Shown: piece after piece, positions 12,901-24,225 of the stretch
Layout: each line of letters begins with the position of its first letter
Position numbering within the stretch: the first letter of the stretch is position 1
Source: Vitis vinifera
Lineage: Eukaryota > Streptophyta > Magnoliopsida > Vitales > Vitaceae
Length of the DNA: 64,000 bases
NCBI RefSeq assembly: GCF_030704535.1
Contig: NC_081812.1
Location: 18,795,501 to 18,859,500 of the forward strand
Reading direction: 5' to 3'
The notes under the pieces: generated by a model
What the model saw: only the letters and a program-made list of their open reading frames with translations
Told to the model about the DNA's origin: nothing
Databases searched by the model: none
Translations under genes and position numbers: made by a program

Positions 12901-13665
12901 CAGAATCATAATCGTGGTGGGGATAGTAGCCTAGTAGTAAAGGTGGTTCAGAAAATGAAAGAGCTAACAACTGTGAGTAGCACAGAAATTTCGATTTAGA
13001 AAAATGATTAACAAGTGAAGTATATAAGCTTAAGATCACGTGAAAAAGTGAGAAAGGGAAAGGATGCTGATCTGACACAAAGAAAGCTAAAAAGTAAGAG
13101 CTCAATAATGCAATTTATACAGGCAAAAGAAATAATAAGAAATTATCTTTTCAGAAGGCACCCACCACCACCCATTCAAAGTTAAAGCAAACCCATTAGC
13201 TCTTTACTTAAATTAAAAAAGGATGAAAGAAAAAGCCAAAGCTATCATCATGAGAGAGAGAGAATGAGAAAGAGGAAGAAGGTACACACCTAGGTAGTCA
13301 GTCAAGACACGACCATCGGAGAAACGGCCGGCCGGCTTGCCGGGAAAGGTGATTCCGTAGGGAACTTTCCAAGAATTGGCTGCCGTCTTGCCAATGTTCC
13401 CTGTATCAGCATACGAGTCCCCGAAAACGAAGAGCTTTAATGGACGAAAACCAAAGAGGTGACGGTGAGAGTGATGGTGGTGATGTGATGAACCCTTCAC
13501 CCCTGCATTTCCTTCACCAAGTCACACACAAACACTTGCATTGAATTTCATGCACCCAGATATGATCACCATAAACAGAAATCCAGACAAGCGAAGTTCT
13601 CAATACATACCTGTGAGTAGAAAACAGATCAAAAAACAAAGGTAGAAGATGATCTTTCCCTCCAT
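9908..13665 (-). CDS. GDSL esterase/lipase (At5g03610-like), five exons
   Basis: A SGNH/GDSL hydrolase of 355 residues. Exons on the minus strand are 13611-13665, 13290-13502, 12365-12636, 10221-10527 and 9908-10128; all introns are GT-AG and all phases join. A hydrophobic signal peptide (about residues 4-18) predicts entry into the secretory pathway. It is followed by a His-rich linker (25-33). Catalytic blocks are intact: GDSYADTGN with nucleophile Ser48, Gly-rich FGGTGVFD in exon 3, GND at 166-168 (Asn167, oxyanion hole), and DTVH at 328-331 giving Asp328 and His331. The His-rich linker before the GDS block is a feature I associate with the At5g03610/At5g03600/At3g09930 group. The family hydrolyses acyl esters in the cell wall or apoplast; the substrate cannot be told from sequence. 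The third intron (1.8 kb) is AT-rich and has no gene. Confidence 0.93.
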
Positions 13666-13751
13666 AAAGCCAAGTCTTCCTCGCTGCAACGGATGGATAA
13701 AGATGGAGACGACTGTGAAGATAATGGATGATGACCGAGATTTTCTATAGA

Positions 13752-13759
13752 TATTTATA
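13752..13759 (-). promoter_or_regulatory. Probable TATA box of the GDSL gene
   Basis: On the minus strand the sequence reads TATAAATA, about 87 bases upstream of the GDSL start codon, a normal distance for a plant core promoter with a short 5' UTR. Confidence 0.6.
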
Positions 13760-13821
13760 ATGGCTGCATCACTGATCAGACCACCCGCAGGTTACCCCAT
13801 TACTCTCACCGCCCATATAAC

Positions 13822-14098
13822 CACGTGTTTGGCTTCTGACCGACCCAAATGAGCTGGCATGTACACGTGGCATTAGACCGGTATTGAATAAGATCCACTT
13901 TCTATGCTTGTGTTGCACTAATCCCCAATCTTCTGTTTCTCCAATTCAATATTGACCATTGATTCCGTGTACATGAAAATTGACCTGGCCTTCGATTTGG
14001 GTTACTAGTAAATAAATAAATGCCAGCGGAACAATCGAGAAATGGGTGCCGCCTTCGGAATTTACTATGATTTTTGTATGCACCACCACGTCCACGTG
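13822..14098. promoter_or_regulatory. Cluster of three CACGTG G-boxes upstream of the GDSL gene
   Basis: CACGTG occurs at 13822-13827, 13864-13869 and 14093-14098, within about 160-435 bases of the start codon. Such clusters are typical targets of bZIP (ABA or light) and bHLH (jasmonate or light) factors. Three palindromic hexamers within 280 bases is more than chance would give in AT-rich DNA, but the regulating factor is unknown. Confidence 0.5.
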
Positions 14099-16957
14099 GG
14101 ATGAAGTTAATGAAGATAAACGAAGGTATGAGTCATGAAGGGTGGCGGGCAAGCACTTTTTGAGGGTAAGGGCTGGTGACTTAGCCTCATGAAGGGCGGG
14201 GTTGAGGAATTGAGCCTTCCCAAATTGTCATTGGCGAGCTTTCTTTGGCAGCCTACGTTTGGCCAATTCTATTCCTAGTCCCTTTGATTTCCTTAAGTTT
14301 CATGGGCTTGTCTCATTCTTAAATGTTGACTTCTACATATTAAAATAATTCGAAAACGTTTACCCATTACGCAATTTTTAAGGTAATGCCAATACATGCA
14401 TGTGAGGTTGGAATAGAGATGGCCATACTCTATCTTGGATTGATTCCAATTTGAAATAGATTATGAAAGCAGAAGATGGTTGAGTTGACCCATTCGATCG
14501 AAGAGAGCTGGCAATGAGATTCCCGGTTACAACCAGGCGGATCCTTTTCAGTCAAAAGTGATTGGATGAAAATTCTCCAACTCTTATACACACGTGTATG
14601 AAACATGAAACTTTATGATTGCATGTCATTAATTGGGTGCTACAAATATAAATGAAAGAAGGAATTCCTTTTATGAACAAATGACAATAAAAGCCCAAGT
14701 GCCTAGCTGGTAGTGGTACCATCCGATGCTGCTGTGATTCACTGTGATGATGGTGACATTTTGGTAATTTTAGAGACCGATTATTAGGTATACAGGATCA
14801 TGGATGTGGGAAGCTTCCGTAGATGAGGTAGCTTGGTTTTAGCATCAGCAGGGTTAATTGAAAGGAAAGAAAGAATCATTGGACTGAACTTCGTACTCGA
14901 ATTGGACTTGGGCTACAAGTAATATGTGTATTATGGGCTTACTTCCAATTGGCTAAAAAGTATTGCTCCACCAAATAATGGGCCTTACTCGAATCTTAAA
15001 ATTAAAGAAAGGAATCAGGAGGGAACATCAACGCTGGCGGAGCCAGCAAAGGCCCTCAATTTTCCAAATAAAAAAATAAAAAACTCCCTTACATGTAAAG
15101 CTTTTTTAGGAAAACAAAAACCAAACTGGAAAATTTGCCCACAATTTTCCAAAAAAAGAAAAAAGAAATTTCCCTTACATGTAAAAATATTTTAGGAAAA
15201 TAAAAACAAAAATGGAAAATTGGCCCCTCTAAAAAAATATAAATTTTATTTTAAAATTTTTAAAAATAAAAAATAATGATGACTAAATAATATTACCAAA
15301 AACATAATATTTACCATTAATTTCTAATAATATATTAAGATTAAACTAAAAATAAAAAAGTAAAAAAAAATCTTATTTAATATTATTTATACTTATTTTT
15401 TTCTTGTTAATTCAATATTTTTCCTTTTTATACGTTTTTTTAATGTTGGTTTAACTAAATCATAAAAAATAATATTTATTTAATTCTTATTAACTATTTA
15501 TATTGTTACTTAGAAGTAAAAAAATAATATAAGTCCATCAAAATCAACCCATTAAGCTACTAGAATTTTAGTGATTCATTATATGAAATATAAGTTTTTT
15601 TTATAAAAAAAAAATTTGCTTTCAACTATCTTATATTTACTTATTTGAAAAAGAAAAAAAATTAAGGTATTGATTTGGTATATAAGGAAATCTTAATTTC
15701 TATTTTTAAATGTACATGCAAAAATCTAGGTTTTTGGATGTAAGTATAAAAAATAAGAATAATATATAAATAAATGAGATCAAGTCATAAGACAGTGAGA
15801 CTTAAAAGGAACGCCTCTTTCATTTAAAAATTATTTATAAAAAAAATTATTGATTTCTTTAAAATAATTTTAAAGGATTTTGCTACAAAATGATTAAATT
15901 ATTTTGAAAATTTTCTTTAAATATTCTTTATAATTTTTTTTTATATAAAATCTAAACCTTTGTTTAAGTGTTTGCAGTACATGGTTGTTTGGTTTGATAC
16001 ATTTTTATAATTAATATTTAAAATTATTTAATTTTTTAATAATAATATAAAATACCACTAGAGAATGATAATTATAATATAATATTTTTATTGGGTGCCC
16101 CTGGCAAAAGTCTCTGGCTTTGCTACTAGCTTTTTTGTTAATGATATTTGAAGGTCACTACTTTTTATGATACAATATTAATTTAATTTAAGTAATTAAA
16201 TAAATTAAATATGTTTGACAAAATAATTTAATGATATGATTTAAAATAAAAAATAATTTTAAATAATAATTAATTTATTCATTTTACTTCTTTACCTTTA
16301 TTTATCCTAATTAACTCCATAATCTATTTTACTATTCCATGATCTTCATTGTTATTCAATTTATTTTACTTTAATTATAATTTATAAAAATAAATATATG
16401 AATTTAGTAATTTAAAATAAATTTTATGTTAATTTTATCAAACAATTTTAATAATTAATTTAAAATTTAAATAATAAATTTTAAGTTAATAACTTAAATA
16501 TAATTTAATTTAAAATCAACTTAAATTATTAAATAATAAATATTAAAATTTTTATCAAAAACCGTTTGACTGATGACCAAGGTTAATGCCATTACTTTTT
16601 TACATCCACAAAGAACCAGAAAATAAACTGTAAAACAAATGAATTAAGATAAAAATTAAAATTCAGTCTGGGCAGCCCCGATTGATGTAAAATTAAAAAT
16701 ACGTACTTTCAACTTTTGAAAATGCGAAGATATACATGTGTATATGTATATATACAGCCTTCATCACACCCCAAGGAAGAAAAATATACGGTATTATCTT
16801 AGTTAGTTAGTCTCCTAAGTAAAGGAGAATAACACAAACCTCTCACATATACATCAAATTATATACACTCAGGATCGGGTGTTGTTTACCTTCACAGACA
16901 GAGTTAATAATTTGAAAGAAAAAAAGAAAAAAGAGATGCTCGAATGATCAATCAACT
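14099..16957. other. Intergenic region, AT-rich, with a probable transposon remnant
   Basis: No gene is seen. The first part is the distal promoter side of the GDSL gene. From about 15.2 to 16.6 kb the sequence is extremely AT-rich with homopolymer runs and no usable open frame. The last 300 bases should hold the 3' UTR of the LysM gene. Confidence 0.5.
15030..16130. mobile_element. Possible non-autonomous DNA transposon remnant
   Basis: The left edge (about 15031) reads GCTGGCGGAGCCAGCAAAGG and the right edge, reverse-complemented, reads GCTAGTAGCAAAGCCAGAGA. Both resemble the GGCGGAGCCAG-type ends common on plant repeats and enclose about 1.1 kb of AT-rich DNA without coding capacity. The ends are only partly complementary and I see no clear target-site duplication, so this is tentative. 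Confidence 0.35.
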
Positions 16958-17272
16958 CTACCTATAATTGTAAGGGGTAATTTTGATAACAAGTCCGGGA
17001 AAAACATCGTCGGGGTCGTGAATATGGGGGTTCTCTTCCACGATATAAGGATCCCCACATTTTTCGCTGATGGTATGCAGAGTTTCTCCTTCCCGAACTA
17101 CGTAAATCTCATCGCATGGCTTCTTCGCGTCCTTCTTGTGCAGCCGAACCATGATCTCATCATGACTCTGGGCGGATTCACAGCAGCTCAACACCAGCAT
17201 GAGTGCCAGGAGCAGTGCACTGTACCAGGAGATCTTCTCTGCCAGTTCAGTTGAAGAGGAGATAGGAGCCAT
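16958..17272 (-). CDS. Small LysM-domain protein with signal peptide or anchor
   Basis: A 104-residue single-exon ORF. Residues 17-29 are strongly hydrophobic and followed by a CCESA stretch, consistent with a signal peptide or N-terminal anchor. Residues 54-98 form one LysM domain: DEIYVVREGETLHTISEKCG, then a NP-x-I element and a closing PGLVIKI strand. LysM domains bind N-acetylglucosamine-containing glycans. This short architecture with one LysM and nothing else matches a small plant family usually annotated as peptidoglycan-binding LysM domain proteins, whose ligand and role are poorly known. Cys53 and Cys72 flank the domain and could pair if the protein is secreted. The Met at 17272 is the only sensible start. 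The ORF is compact and unbroken and looks like a real gene. Confidence 0.85.
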   Translation of the reverse strand: MAPISSSTELAEKISWYSALLLALMLVLSCCESAQSHDEIMVRLHKKDAKKPCDEIYVVREGETLHTISEKCGDPYIVEENPHIHDPDDVFPGLVIKITPYNYR

Positions 17273-19289
17273 GATTGGAGCAACTTTGGAATTGGACCCT
17301 TCTTTTCCCTCTAGGGTTTTTAAAGATTATCGGTTGAATTAGGGGTATGTTTGGGCTAGAATTGGAAGTCCCCAAAGAAGATATAGTGATGCTTTCTTTG
17401 GTGGTTGGAGTGGGTATACGGTGGTGAGAGTTTCTGGCGGGAGTTGAAACGGTTCCCTCAGTGTGGTAGGTGATTGTCCGCAAGAAGAAATAAAAACTCG
17501 GAAGACAAGGTAGAAGAGGTAGGTTTAACTGCTTTATTGAATGTGTTGGAGGCTACGTCTTGCCTTCTGACTGGTTGAGTCATGAGTGGAGGTGAAAATT
17601 GAAAATTCTATATAAATCAATTAAAATTGAGTTTAATCTTCAATGATCACAAAAATAGATTCGATTTGACAATTTTGAAACGAGTTTCAAATTTTTTTTT
17701 TCTTTCTAATTGATAAAAATGGATTAAAATCAATATTTTAATATTTCCATCTCTTTTTATTTATAATAATTTAATATTTGAAAAGTTTAAAATCCAATTT
17801 ATATAGCTAGAATGTATGGTTTATAGAGCTTGTATTCTTTTCTCTATCACAACTAAATAAAAACAAAAATTATTCTTTGTAATTACTTTTTCCCGTGTCG
17901 ATTTCGATTGTTTCAAGTGGAGGGTACGTAGGTAATCTAATTTTGCTCCCCTAATGATATAACTCAAGTGGGGTACCTACATAATCAAATGCCAACAAAT
18001 GCAGAAATCTGAACCAATTTTTGAATAATTGGAATCATACAATGCGAGAGTTGACATTCCAACAAAACCATGACTGGGAATATGTTCATGTTAGGTGGCC
18101 AAGCCTTTTCTATCATTGAATAATGCATTTGGGAAGTTTTCTTGCCCCATGTCTGAGATTGAATTACCCCTCACAGTCTGAAAACAGATTGCTTCTGACT
18201 CGGAGTCACAGAAACATAGATTATTTCTGATTGCTCTGAAAGGATGAATCTGGCTTTGAGAAAAAAAGAAAGATGCAACCCATGCATTCATTAACATGAC
18301 TAAAACATGTATGATTTAAATGTAGCTAGATGAAGGGAGAATATTCAAATGCACAGGTAGAAAAATTTATGATTTCAACAAACTCACTCACACAATAGGC
18401 CGAATATTTAAATTCACATCTGCTTGCATTAATTGACCTCGGATGATCAGCAGCATAAGTCACATCGTATATTCCTAGCAAGCCTGATACTAAAAAATTA
18501 ATGTTATATGAAGGGTCACATGGAAAAAGAAATTAAAGGATAACCCTACAGATTCGAAAATTTCTCAACAAAACGGACAACCCATGTCCGATAATCCATG
18601 TCAGTTGTAGTTCCACAACCACATGGAGGATCTGAAGTTAGGGTGAAATGTGACCATCCAAACTCGGATACTGATTTGGAGGTTGAAGAATAGTAGATAG
18701 AAGATTTCAAATACATACAAATTAAAATTTCGGTAAAGCCCTTCATTCTACATGAAATGAAATTCAAACAAAAACGAGGGTCTCATCCATGAATTTCAAA
18801 TCTCCTCATAGATCACAAATATGGAACAACCAGTGACAATTAAAGTGCAATACTTACAAATGGGTCAGCATTAAACTGATAAACTCCACTTCATCAAAAT
18901 TATTCATTATGATATTAACAAATGAGGAATAGCATTGCGTAGGTTGTATATGCTGAAAATCCAAATTTAAGAATAGCCATTTATTCCCATGTACAAAAAT
19001 GCACTATGTACATTCTAAGTAGCCCAGAACACAGAATGAGGATAATGGATTGCCCAGAATGTTTGGGCTTCTTTCTAGTTGAAGATCGAGCAAATTGTGC
19101 TTACACATGTGAATAAATATTGGAACATTTTCAAACCGAGACCAATAATGAGGCCCCTACATCCATAATTCCTTGAAAAGAAAAAGAAAACAGAGGACAA
19201 ATCATAAATGGGTTGAAACCAGAAAACCCAACCTTCATCTTTGACAGTTCTTTCACATCTTCAGCATAAAGAGCAGCTCCCCACAGATT
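17273..19289. other. Intergenic region between the LysM and URH1 genes
   Basis: Contains the LysM promoter side, with CTAGGGTTTT at 17311-17320 (a telo-box-like element common in plant 5' regions), and the URH1 3' UTR at the right end. Open frames here are short and show no domain. Nothing else is recognised. Confidence 0.5.
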
Positions 19290-22200
19290 TCACAGTTTCA
19301 TCAATAATTTCTTGATATAATTAAGTACTCCATCCACATCAACTGTCCAGGCAACTGAGACAGGAGAATAGCCAGTCCACGGGTTGCTTGAATTCCATCT
19401 GCATCAAATCATTAGACATAATCAATGCAATTAATAGAAAAAGCTGAAATGCACTTATAAGAACGCATTAGTTTGAAAATACATTTTTAGTCCTTGGTCC
19501 ATCAGTGTATGGCCCAAACATATTCCCTGTGTCTCAACCCTCACTACTCCCTCCTTGTATGTAAAGAGATCAGGCCGGACCAGTGCCGCAAAACTAACTG
19601 GGTCATGAAGGAAGATCCCTGCATTTGTAATCAAACTTCAGAGTCTATCAAGTAGATGATTACCAGAAAATTGAAGCAAATAAGATAAAGAATTCAAATT
19701 TGGAAATTTTACTATATTAAAACTTTTAATGGAAGATTACCATAGACACCATCAGACTTCACATGCCAGTCTCTGTAGAATTTACAAATATCACTTATGA
19801 ATTGAGCATATCTTCCTTCTGAATGCCTCAATTGATGGAGGTCAGCATCTGAAATTTTGAGAAGGATATTATTTCACACAGAAGAGTACACAAGTGAAGC
19901 TATTCAGAGATATGAAGCAAACTAAAATGTTGACACAAACCTGTGAATTTGATTTGGGTGGTAATATTTATTCCAACAACAACTATATTCGCACCAGAAG
20001 TAAACACAACATCTGCTGCTTCTGGGTCCCCATAGATCTGCAAGTTAAGAGGAAATGTTGAGTCTCAATCTCTTATCCAAGAGGAGATAGAAATTTATCA
20101 GTTTGAGTTGAACCAAGTTCCTAAGCTGAGAACTAACAACCTGAGATTCCACATTTGAGGACTACAAAAGAATCTCCTCTAAATTACCAAGGCTTTGTCT
20201 AGTGCAATGGACATTTTCTTCTTGGAAAAAATAAAAAATATATAACAGTGGCTTAAGATGATAAACATCAGCTACATATGTGCTTCTATTGACACTGGGA
20301 AAGTACCCAACTGAACCATGGATCTTCTGCTAGGAAAAACTTGCATTGGAACAAAAAAAGCACAAAGGTAAAATCTTCACTCCACTACAAAAAACTGGAC
20401 AACCCATTGAGGCACGTATGTCTACTATAAGTCACTGATAAAGTTGATTTAGCACTCACATTAGCTTCGGCAGCAGGATTGACATTTCCCAGTGCAAAGA
20501 AAGCACCACCAAGTACGACCACCTTCTTCACCTTGCTCGCAAAGGACGAGTCCCTTTTAATAGCCTAATCAATAAAAATACATTTGTGTGACCAGAATGG
20601 TATGCATTGCAGAACTCAGACCATGAAAATCACAGAATTGAACTGAAAGGACAGGATACCGCAACTTACCAAAGCCACGTTAGTCAAAGGCCCCAGTGCA
20701 AGTATAGATACTTCACCAGGATATTCAGAAACCTTATCAACTAAAAATTCAGCTGCATTCTTCTCGATTTTCTTAGCTTTTGGTTGGGGTAAAAATATGT
20801 TTCCCAGTCCATCAGAACCATGAATAAAGTCAGCAACACGAGGCTCTCCCCCCTGATCCAACACAAGGATAGTTAGGCTGCAGTAAGTCAAAAAAACCTG
20901 AACCAAAAGTGGTGTCAGTTGACAAGGCAACAAGGACAATGATTCATGTGGAGACATGCACCTATGAAGATGTATCATAACTATAAAAATATAATGTCAC
21001 ATACATGGATGAAGTTTTCAAAATTTTCATAACAGGTTGGGCAATCTGATTCCCAAGAATATAAAGATTGAAAATAAAAGAATATAAAGCAATAATGGTG
21101 GATATTCTCTTCTGTCTAATGCATTGAAAGTTGAATACCAAACATTGATAATTACAATTCAAGCACTACTTCCTGTGGTGTTCATGTTGCTGACACTGCT
21201 TAGGACAAGGATGCTATGAGCACTTTTTTTCTTTGGCTGGAGAGTAGACAATTTTAGCTAAATGGCAAGGTATTCAAACTCCTAGGCTTTAACATTGAAC
21301 CATTTCAGAGATTGCTGTGAAACAGACATCAGGCCCAATGAACATTTCAGCGACATTTGCAATAATCATCACAAACCCATACCCTAACTCTGTTGGGACC
21401 ATCTGCATGGTCAGTGATTGCATTTCAATTATGTTTAATTTCTTCAATTGAACCCAGATCCAGGCAAAGGCTTCCATTAAAGTTCATCAGTGAACAATTT
21501 CAAGAATCATAATCAAACCTAGTTCAGGTCACGGAGCATTCCAGCGACATTTCTATAATAATCATGGACCCTTCTCTTACTCTTGTGTCAATCTGCATGC
21601 ATTTCAACTGTGCTCTATTCATTCACATCTTATTTCTTAAAACATTAATCAACAAGAATTTATTAGAACAAGGTGGTGGGGTTTCCAACACCTATAACAA
21701 ACTGATTAACAGAAATTTGTTCGCCTGACTTACTACCTAAAATCCAAACTACACCTAGGTAGTGTGTCAAGTTTATTTTCAAATCATCACACATTCATAG
21801 TTTTCTAAAAGAAAAAATATGGATTACTTTACAAGTCTTATTGATCTGTGTTCTTGATAAAATTTAAAACCTTGAAATTCAAAACTAATTATTAATATGC
21901 ACAGAACTGATTAAACAATTTGAGAGTCTCAAAGAAGAGAATTTGGTTGCAGACAACACTTAGCTTAAGCTGAGGAATATATATATAACCCATTTACCTT
22001 CAGTGGTCCAGAGCTGCCTTCTGCCACAGGCACATCAGGACGTCCTGCGATCTCACACTATCCTTTTGCACATTAAAAAAGGTAATTTGATCATGAACAT
22101 GTTAAAAAAAATGAGCGACTTGAAATTGTGTCAAGATAAATATCATTGTACAGGAAGATGAAATCATCTAAAGCAAAAACATACCAGAAGCAAGGCATTG

Positions 22201-24118
22201 CGAGTGGCATCTTTTGTTGTAACATTACCGAATACTGTTGTCAAGCCTAAAATCTCCAATTCTGGAGTTTGAAATGCCATTAAGATCGCCATGCTATCAT
22301 CTGAGAACCATAAAAAATGCCATTCACAACTCACACATGAGGGCCATGATTGGATGGAAAGCATACTTACACATAATGCTACAGTATCTATGCCTAGACT
22401 AACACTTGGGCATGTGTGATCATGGTATCTCTCTCTCAACAAAATGGAAAATCATAAAATATTTCATTCTTTGCATGAGGATATCAATTTTCTGCACCAG
22501 AACCTTTTATAACAAGAAAAATTGTTCATTTATCCTGAGTAGAGAGTCACAAAGTTGTTTTCTGTCTCTCTCTCTCAATCTTGCATCTGTTGTGGCAGGT
22601 TTCCAAGGAAAATGTTATCAGGAAAAGAAATGAATTTCAAGCTTTGACTCAAATCAAACTGGAGGCACTATAAAACTTTTTCAAAGCTTTATGACAAAGT
22701 ATTAATCAGACAAACATCGTTTCAATTGAAAAATTCTATACAGGGGTAAAATCTTCAGAATGTCTGTTTCCTCAAAAGGAGGACTCGCTACAGTTGGAAA
22801 GGGGAATTGGCAATGAAAGGAAGTGAGAGTAAAAATAAAGGGGAAATATCCCAATTGAAAGTTTATTTCATTGTTGTTAAAAAAAGACAACTAAAAAATA
22901 AAAGAAATGGAGCAAAACATTGAAGTGTTAAAATCAATATCCTTCCACTTCTCTTCATTTTTGAGAGAAACCGAACTTTTCGCTTATATTTGGTTCTAGA
23001 AAAGCACAAAGGAAAGAAAAAAAAAATTAAGAAAAATGATTTTCTCATGTTTGGTTTTACCATGGAAAATATGAAATCAAATCAAATATAATTAAAATTA
23101 ATTATAAACTTATACATTTTCAATTTTTATATCTTTATATATAAAATTTCAAATAATTGAAATGAGTTTTTAGTATTATATAAAAATAATTTATCAATAT
23201 TAAATCTATTTTTTATTTTCCTTCACCTCTTCTTTTTTTTTTTTTTTTTTTTTGACTTTTCCTCTCTACTTTTTTCCTCAAATTTTCTAGGACCAAACGT
23301 AGCCTTAAGGATGTCCATTCATCTTCCTTCCAGTAAGGTTTTTTTACTAATTCCAAACATGGAATCCGAGAACTAAGCATAAAATTCCCTTTTCTGACCT
23401 TGGAATATTTCCTAGGAAGATACATTCAGCGAGTAGATTTTACAGAACAAACTCTCCACGGAAACCAATGATCCTATGAGGACTCCAGAATGCTAGAGGA
23501 AAGCGTTTCATTTGTCTTCCTTTTAGAAACCATAAGAACATCCAAGATTCCAAGATTCCAAGATTTAACCTTCACTTTCTTCTCTTCAGTTTTATCAGCA
23601 ATCAAAGTGAGAATGAAAACCCCAAAAAAGGGAAACTGACAGAAGAAACATGTAGCCCTAAAACTTGCAAAATTTTGATAAATCAGAACATGCTCATCTC
23701 ATATGGCCCGGCCATTCATAGGAAAAGCCAACCAATGCACCAAGTCAAAGGCAGAAAAAAAAAGTAAAAAAAAAAATGAGAAGATAAAGGCCAAAAGATC
23801 GAGAAAGGATCCAGGCGATGGATAAACGACATAACTGACAGCGATTTGAACGAACAACACGACCCTAAATAAAGCGCAAAGGTGAAATACATTGAGTCGA
23901 TTCCAGTGACAGAATGAACATAATCCGCATTCAACTCGCAAATAAACATGAATCATTGAATTCAAAGAAAAAGCAAACCGAAAAAGAGAAGGAGGCACCG
24001 TACCGATTCCAGGATCAGTATCGATAATGACCTTGTCGGGTTGAACAGGAGAATTAGAAACGACGTCGTACGAGGCATCGCATAGCCCACCGTGAGAGCT
24101 CAGCATGACACACTCCAT
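19290..24118 (-). CDS. URH1: Uridine/inosine-preferring nucleoside hydrolase, URH1 type, nine exons
   Basis: A 342-residue nucleoside N-ribohydrolase of the IU_nuc_hydro family. Exons on the minus strand: 24004-24118, 22185-22300, 21998-22057, 20670-20852, 20460-20564, 19941-20037, 19741-19848, 19483-19618 and 19290-19398. All are GT-AG, all phases join, and the sum is 1029 bases. Diagnostic motifs: DTDPGIDD at 33-40 (calcium and ribose-binding aspartates), VVLGGAFF, NPAAEAN, and HDP at 266-268 near the base-binding site. The C-terminus WTVDVDGVL is typical of plant URH1. The Arabidopsis enzyme is cytosolic, of about 336 residues, and cleaves uridine (and xanthosine or inosine more weakly) to ribose and base in nucleoside salvage and degradation. 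The codon for Asp39 is split by intron 1 (1.7 kb). A telo-box-like CTAGGGTTT lies just upstream of the start (24135-24143). URH1 versus URH2 is from recognition. Confidence 0.93.
23233..23253. repeat. Poly(T) tract in URH1 intron 1
   Basis: A run of 21 T residues within the first intron. It could be the polyadenine tail of an old minus-strand retroinsertion or simple slippage; no target-site duplication was recognised. Confidence 0.8.
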
Positions 24119-24209
24119 TACCGGGGAAAGAGAGCTAGGGTTTTATCAGTCAATAAAGAACAATCCGGCGATGAAAGGGAATGTGAGGGGCATACACATA
24201 TATGGATGG

Positions 24210-24225
24210 AGAAATATATATATAG
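24210..24225 (-). promoter_or_regulatory. Probable TATA region of URH1
   Basis: Minus-strand reading gives CTATATATATATTT about 95-105 bases upstream of the URH1 start codon, a suitable place for a core promoter. Farther upstream, three GAGCT repeats lie near 24290-24305. Confidence 0.5.

Noticed and set aside
13455..13490. Histidine run in the GDSL protein as a possible cloning-tag artefact
   Set aside because: The run is interspersed with Ser and Arg, lies in a normal intron-bearing gene, and related plant GDSL proteins have similar linkers.
13213..13500. GDSL exon 2 as an independent ORF starting at GTG and running into the intron
   Set aside because: The splice acceptor at 13503-13504 and donor at 13288-13289 fit the gene model; GTG is an internal Val codon.
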